Assembly (NCBI RefSeq): GCF_000379725.1
Contig: NZ_KB903620.1
Location: 230,888 to 294,887, forward strand
Reading direction: 5' to 3'
DNA: 64,000 nucleotides
DNA from: Cytophaga aurantiaca DSM 3654
Lineage (GTDB): Bacteria > Bacteroidota > Bacteroidia > Cytophagales > Cytophagaceae
In this document: positions 1 to 8,398 of the stretch, piece after piece
How positions within the stretch are numbered: position 1 is the first letter of the stretch
Layout: every line of letters starts with the position of its first letter
Made by a program: the position numbers and the translations under genes
Notes under the pieces: generated by a model
What the model saw: the letters and a program-made list of their open reading frames with translations, nothing else
Told to the model about the DNA's origin: nothing
Database searches by the model: none

Positions 1-1940
1 GCATTGGCAATGGCTGAAACACCAGGTGTAACACTTGCATTAACCACCATCGTAATCTGAGAAGATGTTGCAGTATTTGTCGTTCTGCAAGTGGCAGTAG
101 AAGTCATTACTACACTAATCTTATCATTATTAACGCTTGATGAAGTTGTGTATGTGGATGTAGTCGCACCGGATATATTGCTTCCGTTGTTCAACCATTG
201 GTAGGTTGGAGTGCCACCATTTGTTTGTGTTGCTGTGAATGTAACAGCAGTGCCTGCACAAACAGTTGTTGCGCTGGCTCCTATTAAAACACCTGGTGTA
301 ACACTTGCATTTACAGCCATTGTTATTTGATTCGATGTTGCAGCATTTACTGATCTGCAATTCGCAGTAGAAGTCATTACAACATCAAATACATCTCCAT
401 TCGAAATCACCGAAGTTGAATAGGTTGCTGATGTTGCGCCTGAAATAGCTGCCGTGTTTTTTCTCCATTGATAGCTTGGAGTGCCACCGTTTGTTGGTGC
501 AGCTGTGAATGTAACAGCAGTTCCTGTACAAATCGTTGTTGTGCTTGTACTTGCAATTACGCTTGGCGTAACACTCGTTGTAATTGTAATTGTTACCTGA
601 TTTGAGTTTGCAGTATTCGCTGATCTACAATTGGCAGTAGAAGTCATTACAACATCAAATACATCTCCGTTGGAAATCACCGAAGTTGCATACGTTGCTG
701 AGGTCGCTCCTGAAATTGCTACTGTATTTTTTCTCCATTGATAGCTTGGCGTACCACCGTTTGTTGGTGTTGCTGTGAATGTAACAGCAGTGCCAGTACA
801 AATTGTTGTTGCATCTGCAGCGGCAGCTACATTTGGTGTTACACTTGCTGTTACCGTCATCGTCACCGGATTTGAGGTAGCAGTATTTGCTGATCTGCAA
901 TTCGCAGTAGAAGTCATTACAACATCAAATACATCTCCATTCGAAATTACCGTAGTTGAATAAGTCGCTGATGTCGCTCCTCCAATGGCCGTGGAATTTT
1001 TTCTCCATTGATAGCTTGGCGTGCCACCATTTGTTGGTGCAGCTGTGAATGTAACAGACATTCCTGTGCAAATCGTTGTTGTGCTTGTACTTGCAATTAC
1101 GCTTGGAGTAACGCTTGCTGTTACCGTCATGGTTATCTGATTGGAATTTGCAGTATTTGCCGATCTGCAATTGGCAGTAGAAGTCATTACAACATCAAAC
1201 ACATCTCCATTCGAAATTGCTGTAGTTGAATAAGTCGCAGATGTAGCTCCTGAAATAGCTACAGTATTCTTTCTCCATTGATAGCTTGGTGTGCCGCCGT
1301 TTGTTGGTGTTGCTGTGAATGTAACCGTAGTTCCTGCACAAATGGTTGTTGCATCTGCAGCAACCGCTACACTAGGGGTTACACTTGCTGTTACCGTCAT
1401 CGTCACCGGATTTGAGGTAGCAGTATTTGCTGATCTGCAATTCGCAGTAGAAGTCATTACAACATCAAACACATCTCCATTCGAAATTGCTGTAGTTGAA
1501 TAAGTCGCAGATGTAGCTCCTCCAATGGCCGTGGAATTTTTTCTCCATTGATAGCTTGGCGTGCCACCATTTGTTGGTGCAGCTGTGAATGTAACAGAAG
1601 TTCCTGTACAAACAGTAGTTGCGCCTGTGCTTGCAATTACTATTGGAGTAACGCTTGCTGTTACCGTCATGGTTACTTGATTGGAATTGGCAGTATTTGC
1701 CGATCTGCAGTTGGCAGTAGAAGTCATCACAACATCAAATACATCTCCGTTGGAAATTGCTGAGGTTGCATACGTTGCTGTTGTAGCTCCTGAAATAGCT
1801 ACAGTATTCTTTCTCCATTGATAGCTTGGTGTGCCGCCGTTTGTTGGTGTTGCTGTGAATGTAACCGTAGTTCCTGCACAAATGGTTGTTGCATCCGCAG
1901 CAGCAGCTACACTTGGTGTTACACTTGCTCCCACAGTAAT
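1..1940 (-). repeat. Tandem 270-bp (90-residue) coding repeat array in the GH8 gene
   Basis: The word gcagtagaagtcat recurs at 94, 364, 634, 904, 1174, 1444 and 1714, so the period is exactly 270 bp over seven copies with no indels. Each unit encodes an Ig-like fold with conserved TICAGTTVTFTA, PSYQWRKN and NGDVFDVVMTS blocks. Two unit types alternate, one around 541, 1081 and 1621 and the other around 811, 1351 and 1891, giving a 540-bp higher-order repeat. The leftmost units (around 1 and 271) are more divergent. The array continues past the left edge. Confidence 0.95.
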
Positions 1941-4250
1941 TGTACTTGAACTGCTTGTGCCATTTCCACACGTATTCGTTGGCGTAACGGTAACACTACC
2001 GCCCGCTGTTCCAAATGTTACTGTAATAGAATTTGTATTTGTTCCTGCTGTGATGCTTGCGCCTGTTGGTACTGCCCAGGTATATCCGGTTGCTCCTGAA
2101 ACGGTGGTAATAGAATACGTAACTCCGGCTGTACCTGCGCATGTTGTTGTGGTTCCAGTTATAGCCCCGGCAGCAGAAGGCAATGTACAAGCAATTCCTT
2201 TTAATATTACTGTTCCCATATAAGATGGGTTTGTCCAGGCCTGATCGGCAGACTGTGCCCATGAAATTTTACCATCACGGGCTCCTCCATCATCGTCGTC
2301 ATTAACGGCAACATCAAAACCTACAAGCTGATTAACTGCCGGAGAACCTGTTAATGTTGACCACGGGAAACGCATCTCCATAACATAGCCTGTTGCATTA
2401 TCAACTTTTGCGAATGATACTCCTGTTATCTTACTGTTTTTTTCATAGATCGTATTGTCATTCCATCTGAATGTATATTGAAAATCATTCGTACCATACG
2501 TACTAGCCTTATTGTTTCCAATATCAAAGAATACTTCAACAGCATCGTCGTTATAATAATCTGTTCCGGCATTGTTTGTTTTAACATCATCCGTAACATT
2601 TACAAGTAAATAAAAATACGTTGCATCCCACATGGCTTTGTAGTTTGCAGACAAATCAGATGAGCCGCTTATTGTTCCACCAATTAAACTGTTTAGTGAA
2701 GCGGATGTATTTGAACCTCCCCAGATTGCTTCAGCCGTACCATCCATTACTGGTGCAGTAGAAGTTTGATATACAGATTTTATTACTAAAACAGGAATGG
2801 ATGATGTCGCAGCTGTTTCACTAGCAGTGTTATATGCTTTGGCAACAATCTGATTTGTACCAGCTGGTGCAGTTGTCCATGAAATTGTATAGGGCGATGA
2901 AGTTGCAGTACCAATCAATACTGAACCATTATAAAACTCAACTTTAGAAATTGTACCATTTGTTGTTGAAGCTGTTGCAGTTAATGTTATTGCATCTCCT
3001 TCATTAAATGTTTGTCCGGTTGTAGGAGCCGTTAACGAAACGCTTACTGTTGCAGGTGCTGCATTACATGGCTTCCAAAAATTTCCTGTTTGTATAAACA
3101 GTGAAATTACTCGAAGTGTATTCCCGAAATATCTAGGCAATGCATCCGTTGTAGCAACTGTTTTGGTATACATGCTGTTCATTATCGTTTGGTATGTAGC
3201 ATTAGAGCCACAAATACCTGCAGCATACATAGAGGAGAATGTTGCTTCATTTGTTGTAGTAGTTCCACCTGCCTGAGGTACCGGACCACTTGCATTCGCT
3301 CCTTTGCCATTTACATACGCAGCAATAGGAATACAGAAGTTTGTTTGTGCTGTAGCGTTGCCGTTCCACAATACATCTGTAGCCATTCTCCATGGATTAC
3401 GACACGCATCGTATCCATATTCATTACTCCCATTACAGCTATTAGGAGCACCACTAACGTCAGACCAGTTACTTATTAACCCAGTAGTAGTATTTCTATT
3501 TGCATTTAACAATGCATATGCTGCAGGCACTACATTCGTGTTCCAAAATGTAGCTTGACTCGCAATGTGAACGGCAAACTCTCTATAGTATGCTGGTGAT
3601 TGATAACCAGGGTTACGGCACGAGCTTCCGAATCCCCATCCGTCTCCGTTGATTGCCTGATAATTTGTATTGTGAATTTCAGTATTTTTAATTGCCGTGA
3701 TTAACGTAGTAGCTTCGTTTGCATAATTGTACGGACTGGTTGCAGAAGGCCATTGGCATTTAGCGATCAATAATGCCATAGCAGCATCTAAGTCTGCATC
3801 CGTTGCACCACCGCTTTGATCAGCCGTGCATGCTCCCGTTCTCCAATTCATTAGACCATTCCCGTTTGAATTTGCTTTGTAATAACCCCACAAACCATCA
3901 AACAACGTTTTATCTCCAGCGTATGCAGCGATCAACATCCCATATCCAATACCTTCAGAAACAGTTTGAGTTGGGGTGTCAAACTTTACTCTAAAATTTG
4001 AGCCGCAGGCAACAACATAATTCGTTTTCCATGTATTGTATGCATCCGCAGCATCCTGTGACTTACCAAATTGGTTTGTACTTAAATCATATGTTCCTGT
4101 TGGAAGATTGGTAGGCAAAATACCATTCCCGTATGGATTCGCAACTGTACTGATTTTAGAACCAAATGGAATTGCCGGACTGCCGGAATTGATCTGACCA
4201 AAAACTGTTAGTGTTGCAAATAGAAAGGAGATGAATGTTACTATTCTCAT
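1..4250 (-). CDS. Secreted GH8 family glycanase with CBM9-like and tandem Ig-like modules (C-terminus beyond window)
   Basis: The reading frame is open from an ATG at 4250 to the left edge without a stop, giving at least 1416 residues. Residues 1-19 are a signal peptide. Residues ~20-390 are a glycoside hydrolase family 8 domain: the SEGIGYGM motif carries the expected acid Glu99, and DADLDAAMALL near 150 is the GH8 signature Asp region. GH8 enzymes cleave beta-1,4 glycans (cellulose, xylan, chitosan, lichenin); the substrate cannot be told here. Residues ~397-490 resemble a Big_7 Ig-like domain. Residues ~490-682 resemble a CBM9/DOMON-like sugar-binding domain (FDVAVNDDDD, AVEVFFDIG). After one divergent Ig-like domain (~685-770) come about seven 90-residue Ig-like repeats. 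A T9SS sorting tail is expected past the edge but is not visible. It lies 144 bp downstream of feoB on the same strand and is probably transcribed separately. Confidence 0.9.
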   Translation of the reverse strand, partial: MRIVTFISFLFATLTVFGQINSGSPAIPFGSKISTVANPYGNGILPTNLPTGTYDLSTNQFGKSQDAADAYNTWKTNYVVACGSNFRVKFDTPTQTVSEGIGYGMLIAAYAGDKTLFDGLWGYYKANSNGNGLMNWRTGACTADQSGGATDADLDAAMALLIAKCQWPSATSPYNYANEATTLITAIKNTEIHNTNYQAINGDGWGFGSSCRNPGYQSPAYYREFAVHIASQATFWNTNVVPAAYALLNANRNTTTGLISNWSDVSGAPNSCNGSNEYGYDACRNPWRMATDVLWNGNATAQTNFCIPIAAYVNGKGANASGPVPQAGGTTTTNEATFSSMYAAGICGSNATYQTIMNSMYTKTVATTDALPRYFGNTLRVISLFIQTGNFWKPCNAAPATVSVSLTAPTTGQTFNEGDAITLTATASTTNGTISKVEFYNGSVLIGTATSSPYTISWTTAPAGTNQIVAKAYNTASETAATSSIPVLVIKSVYQTSTAPVMDGTAEAIWGGSNTSASLNSLIGGTISGSSDLSANYKAMWDATYFYLLVNVTDDVKTNNAGTDYYNDDAVEVFFDIGNNKASTYGTNDFQYTFRWNDNTIYEKNSKITGVSFAKVDNATGYVMEMRFPWSTLTGSPAVNQLVGFDVAVNDDDDGGARDGKISWAQSADQAWTNPSYMGTVILKGIACTLPSAAGAITGTTTTCAGTAGVTYSITTVSGATGYTWAVPTGASITAGTNTNSITVTFGTAGGSVTVTPTNTCGNGTSSSSTITVGASVTPSVAAAADATTICAGTTVTFTATPTNGGTPSYQWRKNTVAISGATTATYATSAISNGDVFDVVMTSTANCRSANTANSNQVTMTVTASVTPIVIASTGATTVCTGTSVTFTAAPTNGGTPSYQWRKNSTAIGGATSATYSTTAISNGDVFDVVMTSTANCRSANTATSNPVTMTVTASVTPSVAVAADATTICAGTTVTFTATPTNGGTPSYQWRKNTVAISGATSATYSTTAISNGDVFDVVMTSTANCRSANTANSNQITMTVTASVTPSVIASTSTTTICTGMSVTFTAAPTNGGTPSYQWRKNSTAIGGATSATYSTTVISNGDVFDVVMTSTANCRSANTATSNPVTMTVTASVTPNVAAAADATTICTGTAVTFTATPTNGGTPSYQWRKNTVAISGATSATYATSVISNGDVFDVVMTSTANCRSANTANSNQVTITITTSVTPSVIASTSTTTICTGTAVTFTAAPTNGGTPSYQWRKNTAAISGATSATYSTSVISNGDVFDVVMTSTANCRSVNAATSNQITMAVNASVTPGVLIGASATTVCAGTAVTFTATQTNGGTPTYQWLNNGSNISGATTSTYTTSSSVNNDKISVVMTSTATCRTTNTATSSQITMVVNASVTPGVSAIAN

Positions 4251-4394
4251 ATAAAGTGTGAATTATCCACACTAAGATACGAAAATTCGAACAGCCATTA
4301 TTTGTTATGTAATAAAAATTAGTAAATAAATCCAATTATTAACATTGCATGAATAAGGATTTTATTAAAGATGAGCGTATTAGCTAAAAGCGAA

Positions 4395-6485
4395 TTATTT
4401 AAAGAACTGATAGAAAAGCAGACTGCTGCTGTAGGCCAAAAAAGACATATAGAAAAACTGAATAATAGGCCATTTCCAACCCTTTGTTTCTCTATAAACA
4501 ATAGCAATTGTACTCATGCATTGCATGGCAAATAAATAAAAAAGTAAGAGTGATCCGGCACGGGCTGCTGTATAAAAAGGATCTCCGTTTTGATCCACCT
4601 GATTTTTCATCGATTCCCGTACAGATAATTCATCATCTGAATTTCCAACGCTGTATATCGTTGCCATTGTTCCCACAAAAACTTCGCGTGCCGCAAAAGA
4701 AGTGATCAGCGCTATTCCTATTTTCCAGTCATAGCCTAACGGCTTTATAACCGGCTCAATAAACTTTCCAAAATGCCCTGCATATGAAGCCTCTAATTTT
4801 GCAGAAGCAACTTTGTTCTGATATGCTTCTATATGTATTGTATCCATAGGGACAGACTGTTCAGCATGAAGCATTGCTTCTTTTGGACCAAACGTTGCAA
4901 GCACCCACAAAACAATTGAAATTGCCAGAATTACTTTCCCTGCTTCGAATGTAAATGTTTTAACCTTTTCAATGATGGATGTTGAAACGTTTTTAAATCG
5001 AGGTAATTTGTAAGTCGGAAATTCCATAATAAAATAGGTCTTAAATTTCCCACCCATCCATTTATGCAGAAACCATGCGCTAAGCAAAGCCATCGCAAAG
5101 CCCAATAAATAAAAGCCCATCAAGGCTATACCTTGCAAATTAAATATTCCTAATACTGTTGTGTCCGGTATCATCAATCCGATAAGCACTGTAAACACAG
5201 GTATACGTGCAGAGCAGCTCATCAATGGCGTAACCATGATTGTTATCAAACGTTCTTTCCAGGTTTCAATACTACGTGTCGCCATAATAGCTGGCACAGC
5301 ACAGGCAACACCTGAGATCAAGGGCACAACACTTCTTCCGCTTAATCCAAACGGGCGCATGATCTTATCCATCATAAACATGACGCGCGTCATGTATCCG
5401 CTCTCTTCAAGTATAGCGATGAATGCAAATAAAAATGTTATTTGAGGAATGAATATCAATACACCCTGAAGACCGGACAGAATTCCTTCGTTTACAAAAT
5501 CACGCAAGTATCCTTCCGGCAATAACGAAGAAATAAAACCTTTTAATGCGCCAAAGCCTGAATCAATCCACTGCATAGGCATTTCAGACCAGGCGAAAAT
5601 AGATTGAAAGATCAAAAATAAAATTCCTAAGAAAATTAAATATCCCCAGATCTTATGTGTAACAATCCGATCCACATTATTTGACCAGCGAACTTTTCCC
5701 TGACGTGCATCTTCACTCATCACTTTATGAATAATGGTGTGAATGCTTTCATATCGTGCAAGTGTTTCCCGATACTGCAATGAGTTGCTTTGAAGATGAT
5801 GCTTTTCAACTAAATCTGAAATATCTTTCTTTTCTTCTTCAGTTAAAATTTTTGTTTTCTTATGCTGATGTGCTAACAGCAAAGCCATGTAATCGCTTTT
5901 AATCTTAAAACGATTGCGTATATATGCAACAACGGGTTGGGCTACTTCTGCAGATTTATAAAAAATATCAGGAGCCACATGTACCGGACAAACCAGTGCA
6001 GCTTTGAGAGAGTCTATTCCTTTTCCTGTTCGTGCATTGATCTCAACTATGGGAACATTTAGTTCTTTTTGTAAAGCAACAAGATCGAAATCCAATCCAT
6101 CTTTCTGTGCCAGATCCAGCATGTTCAATGCAAGAATAACTGGAAAGCCTAGATCTTTTACCTGAGTAAATAATAAAAGATTGCGCTTAAAATTTGACGC
6201 GTCAATTACTACAACTAAAATATCCGGTGCTTCATTCCGAAGTGCTTCTATCAGATAATCGAACACAACTTGTTCATCCAACGATCGCGGATAAATACTA
6301 TAGGTGCCCGGTAAGTCAATAATGTCAGCCTGTACGGCTGCACTAAGAGTAGATACCCCTGTTTTTTTATCAACCGTTACACCGGGAAAATTTCCTATTT
6401 TTTGATTCAGCCCAGTTAAATAATTGAAAAGAGAAGATTTGCCTGCATTGGGGTTGCCAATTAATGCTACTTTAAGTCTTTTCAT
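4395..6485 (-). CDS. feoB: Ferrous iron transport protein B
   Basis: FeoB moves Fe2+ across the inner membrane with a GTPase-controlled pore. The 696-residue product has an N-terminal G domain with G1 GNPNAGKS (10-17), G3 DLPG (57-60), G4 NMLD (121-124) and a G5-like NARTGKG. A helical segment follows, then a polytopic membrane domain containing the two conserved gate regions, one with CAVPAIMATR and one with SCSARIPVF. The length is slightly below the E. coli protein but domains are complete. It starts 17 bp after feoA, so the two are cotranscribed. Confidence 0.97.
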   Translation of the reverse strand: MKRLKVALIGNPNAGKSSLFNYLTGLNQKIGNFPGVTVDKKTGVSTLSAAVQADIIDLPGTYSIYPRSLDEQVVFDYLIEALRNEAPDILVVVIDASNFKRNLLLFTQVKDLGFPVILALNMLDLAQKDGLDFDLVALQKELNVPIVEINARTGKGIDSLKAALVCPVHVAPDIFYKSAEVAQPVVAYIRNRFKIKSDYMALLLAHQHKKTKILTEEEKKDISDLVEKHHLQSNSLQYRETLARYESIHTIIHKVMSEDARQGKVRWSNNVDRIVTHKIWGYLIFLGILFLIFQSIFAWSEMPMQWIDSGFGALKGFISSLLPEGYLRDFVNEGILSGLQGVLIFIPQITFLFAFIAILEESGYMTRVMFMMDKIMRPFGLSGRSVVPLISGVACAVPAIMATRSIETWKERLITIMVTPLMSCSARIPVFTVLIGLMIPDTTVLGIFNLQGIALMGFYLLGFAMALLSAWFLHKWMGGKFKTYFIMEFPTYKLPRFKNVSTSIIEKVKTFTFEAGKVILAISIVLWVLATFGPKEAMLHAEQSVPMDTIHIEAYQNKVASAKLEASYAGHFGKFIEPVIKPLGYDWKIGIALITSFAAREVFVGTMATIYSVGNSDDELSVRESMKNQVDQNGDPFYTAARAGSLLLFYLFAMQCMSTIAIVYRETKGWKWPIIQFFYMSFLAYSSSLLFYQFFK

Positions 6486-6502
6486 CTTGAGCTATAGAAT
6501 AA

Positions 6503-6733
6503 TTAAGAAAGTAAAATTGTTGAAGCCTCTTCTAATCGCATAGAAAGGTTGTATCCGCATACTTTTATGCAAATCGGATCACCTAAAGGCGCTTTGCGAT
6601 CCAATTCAATTTCACAGCCTGGCAAACAACCCATTTCTAAAAGCTTCAAAGAAGTTTCTTCATCGGTAAAACCACAAATCGTTCCTTTTTCTCCTATGCG
6701 TAAATCTGCAACCGTTTTAACTGGTTCGGCCAT
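6503..6733 (-). CDS. feoA: Ferrous iron transport protein A
   Basis: This 76-residue protein is a FeoA SH3-like domain. It has the typical KGTICGF-type beta strand near residue 17, the LLEMGCLPGCEIELDRKAP core and the RLEEASTILL end. FeoA supports FeoB, probably by contacting its G domain. It is the first gene of the feoAB operon; a good TAnnTTTG -7 box lies 23 bp upstream of the start. Confidence 0.95.
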   Translation of the reverse strand: MAEPVKTVADLRIGEKGTICGFTDEETSLKLLEMGCLPGCEIELDRKAPLGDPICIKVCGYNLSMRLEEASTILLS

Positions 6734-6755
6734 TCTTATTTAGAATTAATTTAAA

Positions 6756-6763
6756 CAAAGGTA
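6756..6763 (-). promoter_or_regulatory. Putative Bacteroidota-type -7 box for feoAB
   Basis: On the minus strand this reads TACCTTTG, an exact match to the TAnnTTTG element of Bacteroidota housekeeping promoters. A TTG lies 20 bp upstream of it in the position expected for the -33 element. The start of feoA at 6733 leaves a short leader. The call rests on motif and position only. Confidence 0.55.
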
Positions 6764-6887
6764 CAATCCAAAGACGTGCCCTGCAACTCAAAACAGCTAT
6801 AATTTGCATGTTCTCTTTACATTGTTCATATCAAGAGCATTAGAATCGTTTGGCTGGATTTATATAAAAAATTTCTACTCTTAACTT

Positions 6888-7505
6888 TTACTGTGAGACA
6901 TGATATCGGATCAAGTTCCATACCTGACCATTATACAGTTCTTTGCGCACTAAGCCAATATGGTTTGCATAATACCATCTTTTTGCATGATTGGGGTATT
7001 GTTGGTAAAAGCTTAAGAAAACTTTAACGTGATGGAATGTTTCTTGGAAAGAAATACTATTTCTTTTTTCTTCGTAGTAAATATTATAGGTATAGTCTGG
7101 TGCGGTACCAATTTCCCCATCAAAATAAGTGATGCCGGGATTTAAAATGGGTGGTACAGTTTCCGCATACATTGCTTTTGTTTCACCAGAAGGTATATAT
7201 CCTTTGAAAAAAAGAGTACTCTGGTTTAAAGATGAGTGTTTCCATTCTTCTAAGTATTGATATTTCATTGTACCATCTATTTCTTCAATAAAAGAAAACT
7301 GATGCCTAACCAAATAAATACTGTCAATCGTTTTGCTCGCAGAATCTTCATACACCCAATAGCTTCCTGTGTTAAAGACTGTATAATTTTTAAAGTCCTG
7401 ACTGAAACCGTAAGTAGTCACAGGTCTACTCCGATCGCAGGAAATACATGTTACACAAATCAAAAGTATTATAAAACGAATTGAAAAATAGTTATTCTTA
7501 ATCAT
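6888..7505 (-). CDS. Hypothetical lipoprotein
   Basis: The product (about 205 residues from the ATG at 7505) begins with a lysine-containing n-region and a hydrophobic stretch ending in the lipobox VTCISC, so it is predicted to be an SPII lipoprotein. The frame extends upstream to another ATG at 7532; I prefer 7505 because it gives a normal signal length. The mature part (SYWVYEDSASKTIDSIYL near the N-terminus) looks like a beta-rich exported domain but I do not recognise a family. It follows the RDD gene by about 45 bp on the same strand and may be cotranscribed with it. Confidence 0.75.
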   Translation of the reverse strand: MIKNNYFSIRFIILLICVTCISCDRSRPVTTYGFSQDFKNYTVFNTGSYWVYEDSASKTIDSIYLVRHQFSFIEEIDGTMKYQYLEEWKHSSLNQSTLFFKGYIPSGETKAMYAETVPPILNPGITYFDGEIGTAPDYTYNIYYEEKRNSISFQETFHHVKVFLSFYQQYPNHAKRWYYANHIGLVRKELYNGQVWNLIRYHVSQ

Positions 7506-7549
7506 GAAAATATAATTTAAAATACTAATCAATTTTATACGGCATGTAT

Positions 7550-8374
7550 TTATACTTCTTTTTTTAAAAGAACCACTCTTGTTTTAGATATCAAATCATG
7601 CCATCCCTTATTGTTAAAACATGTAAAAGCTTCAAATGGAATAAACCTGCATAACGTCCTCGTTAGAATCGCTGTAAACCTATTCCCGTCATATTCAACA
7701 AAAGAGTTGTTATGCAATTTCCCTATGGTTTGAAGGAACAGAGATTCCAAAACGAAATAATACAGGAAAGTATTCAAAAAGAAAAGTATCTGAATACTTT
7801 CACGTTGCGTGAAGAAATCCAGCAAAATAAGGTCTCGTTGAAAATTGCTAAAATGTGAAAGTGTAAAAAATGAAATAAGAGCGAAATCAATAATCCAATT
7901 GATAAACCGCGCCTTTGGAATTGCTGGTGCTGCAGTATTCGTTTCTTTTTTTTCTGTTCTATTAAAAAAATAAATGCATACCAAAATGACAAACCCGGCA
8001 TTGAGAATAAATAATGCATACCCATGCCAAGTTTCACCATGAAGTAGATGTAAATGGGATAAATTAGAGTTTTCCTTACTTAACAAAAGCAGTAAATACC
8101 AAAAGATATTTACAATCACTGAATAAAAAATTGAAAGCTTAAACTCATCTACCAATTCAATACTCTTGCGTTTAATAAGTTTATAGATACCAATAAACGT
8201 TACTATATAAATTGTAGCTCTTAACAATAATTGGATATACCAATAGATATCTCCCACAGAGGTATTCGGTTGTTTTGCGCATTCATACATTTCATAACAT
8301 AGCACTGCTTGAAAAAATATATCTACTGCTGTAAGTAAAACCAAAAGAAACACGATTGTCTTTTCTAAGTTCAT
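7550..8374 (-). CDS. RDD family membrane protein
   Basis: The 274-residue product has four hydrophobic segments in its first ~140 residues, then a C-terminal RDD domain: RFINWIIDF opens the first RDD helix, and the end carries CRFIPFEAF and GWHDLISKTRVV, the usual closing motif. RDD proteins are small integral membrane proteins; some act as ion antiporters, most have no known role. The extra N-terminal helices make it longer than a minimal RDD protein. It lies 24 bp after murF/alr on the same strand. Confidence 0.85.
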   Translation of the reverse strand: MNLEKTIVFLLVLLTAVDIFFQAVLCYEMYECAKQPNTSVGDIYWYIQLLLRATIYIVTFIGIYKLIKRKSIELVDEFKLSIFYSVIVNIFWYLLLLLSKENSNLSHLHLLHGETWHGYALFILNAGFVILVCIYFFNRTEKKETNTAAPAIPKARFINWIIDFALISFFTLSHFSNFQRDLILLDFFTQRESIQILFFLNTFLYYFVLESLFLQTIGKLHNNSFVEYDGNRFTAILTRTLCRFIPFEAFTCFNNKGWHDLISKTRVVLLKKEV

Positions 8375-8398
8375 TTACTTTAAAATTTAAATTTTTTT

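Noticed and set aside
1..1940. Possible CRISPR-like array because of regular repeats
   Set aside because: The 270-bp unit is entirely coding and in frame, with no short repeat/unique spacer pattern.
1..2262. Several 60-130-codon frames on both strands across the repeat array
   Set aside because: They recur with the 270-bp period and are out of frame with the GH8 gene; low-complexity shadows of the repeat.
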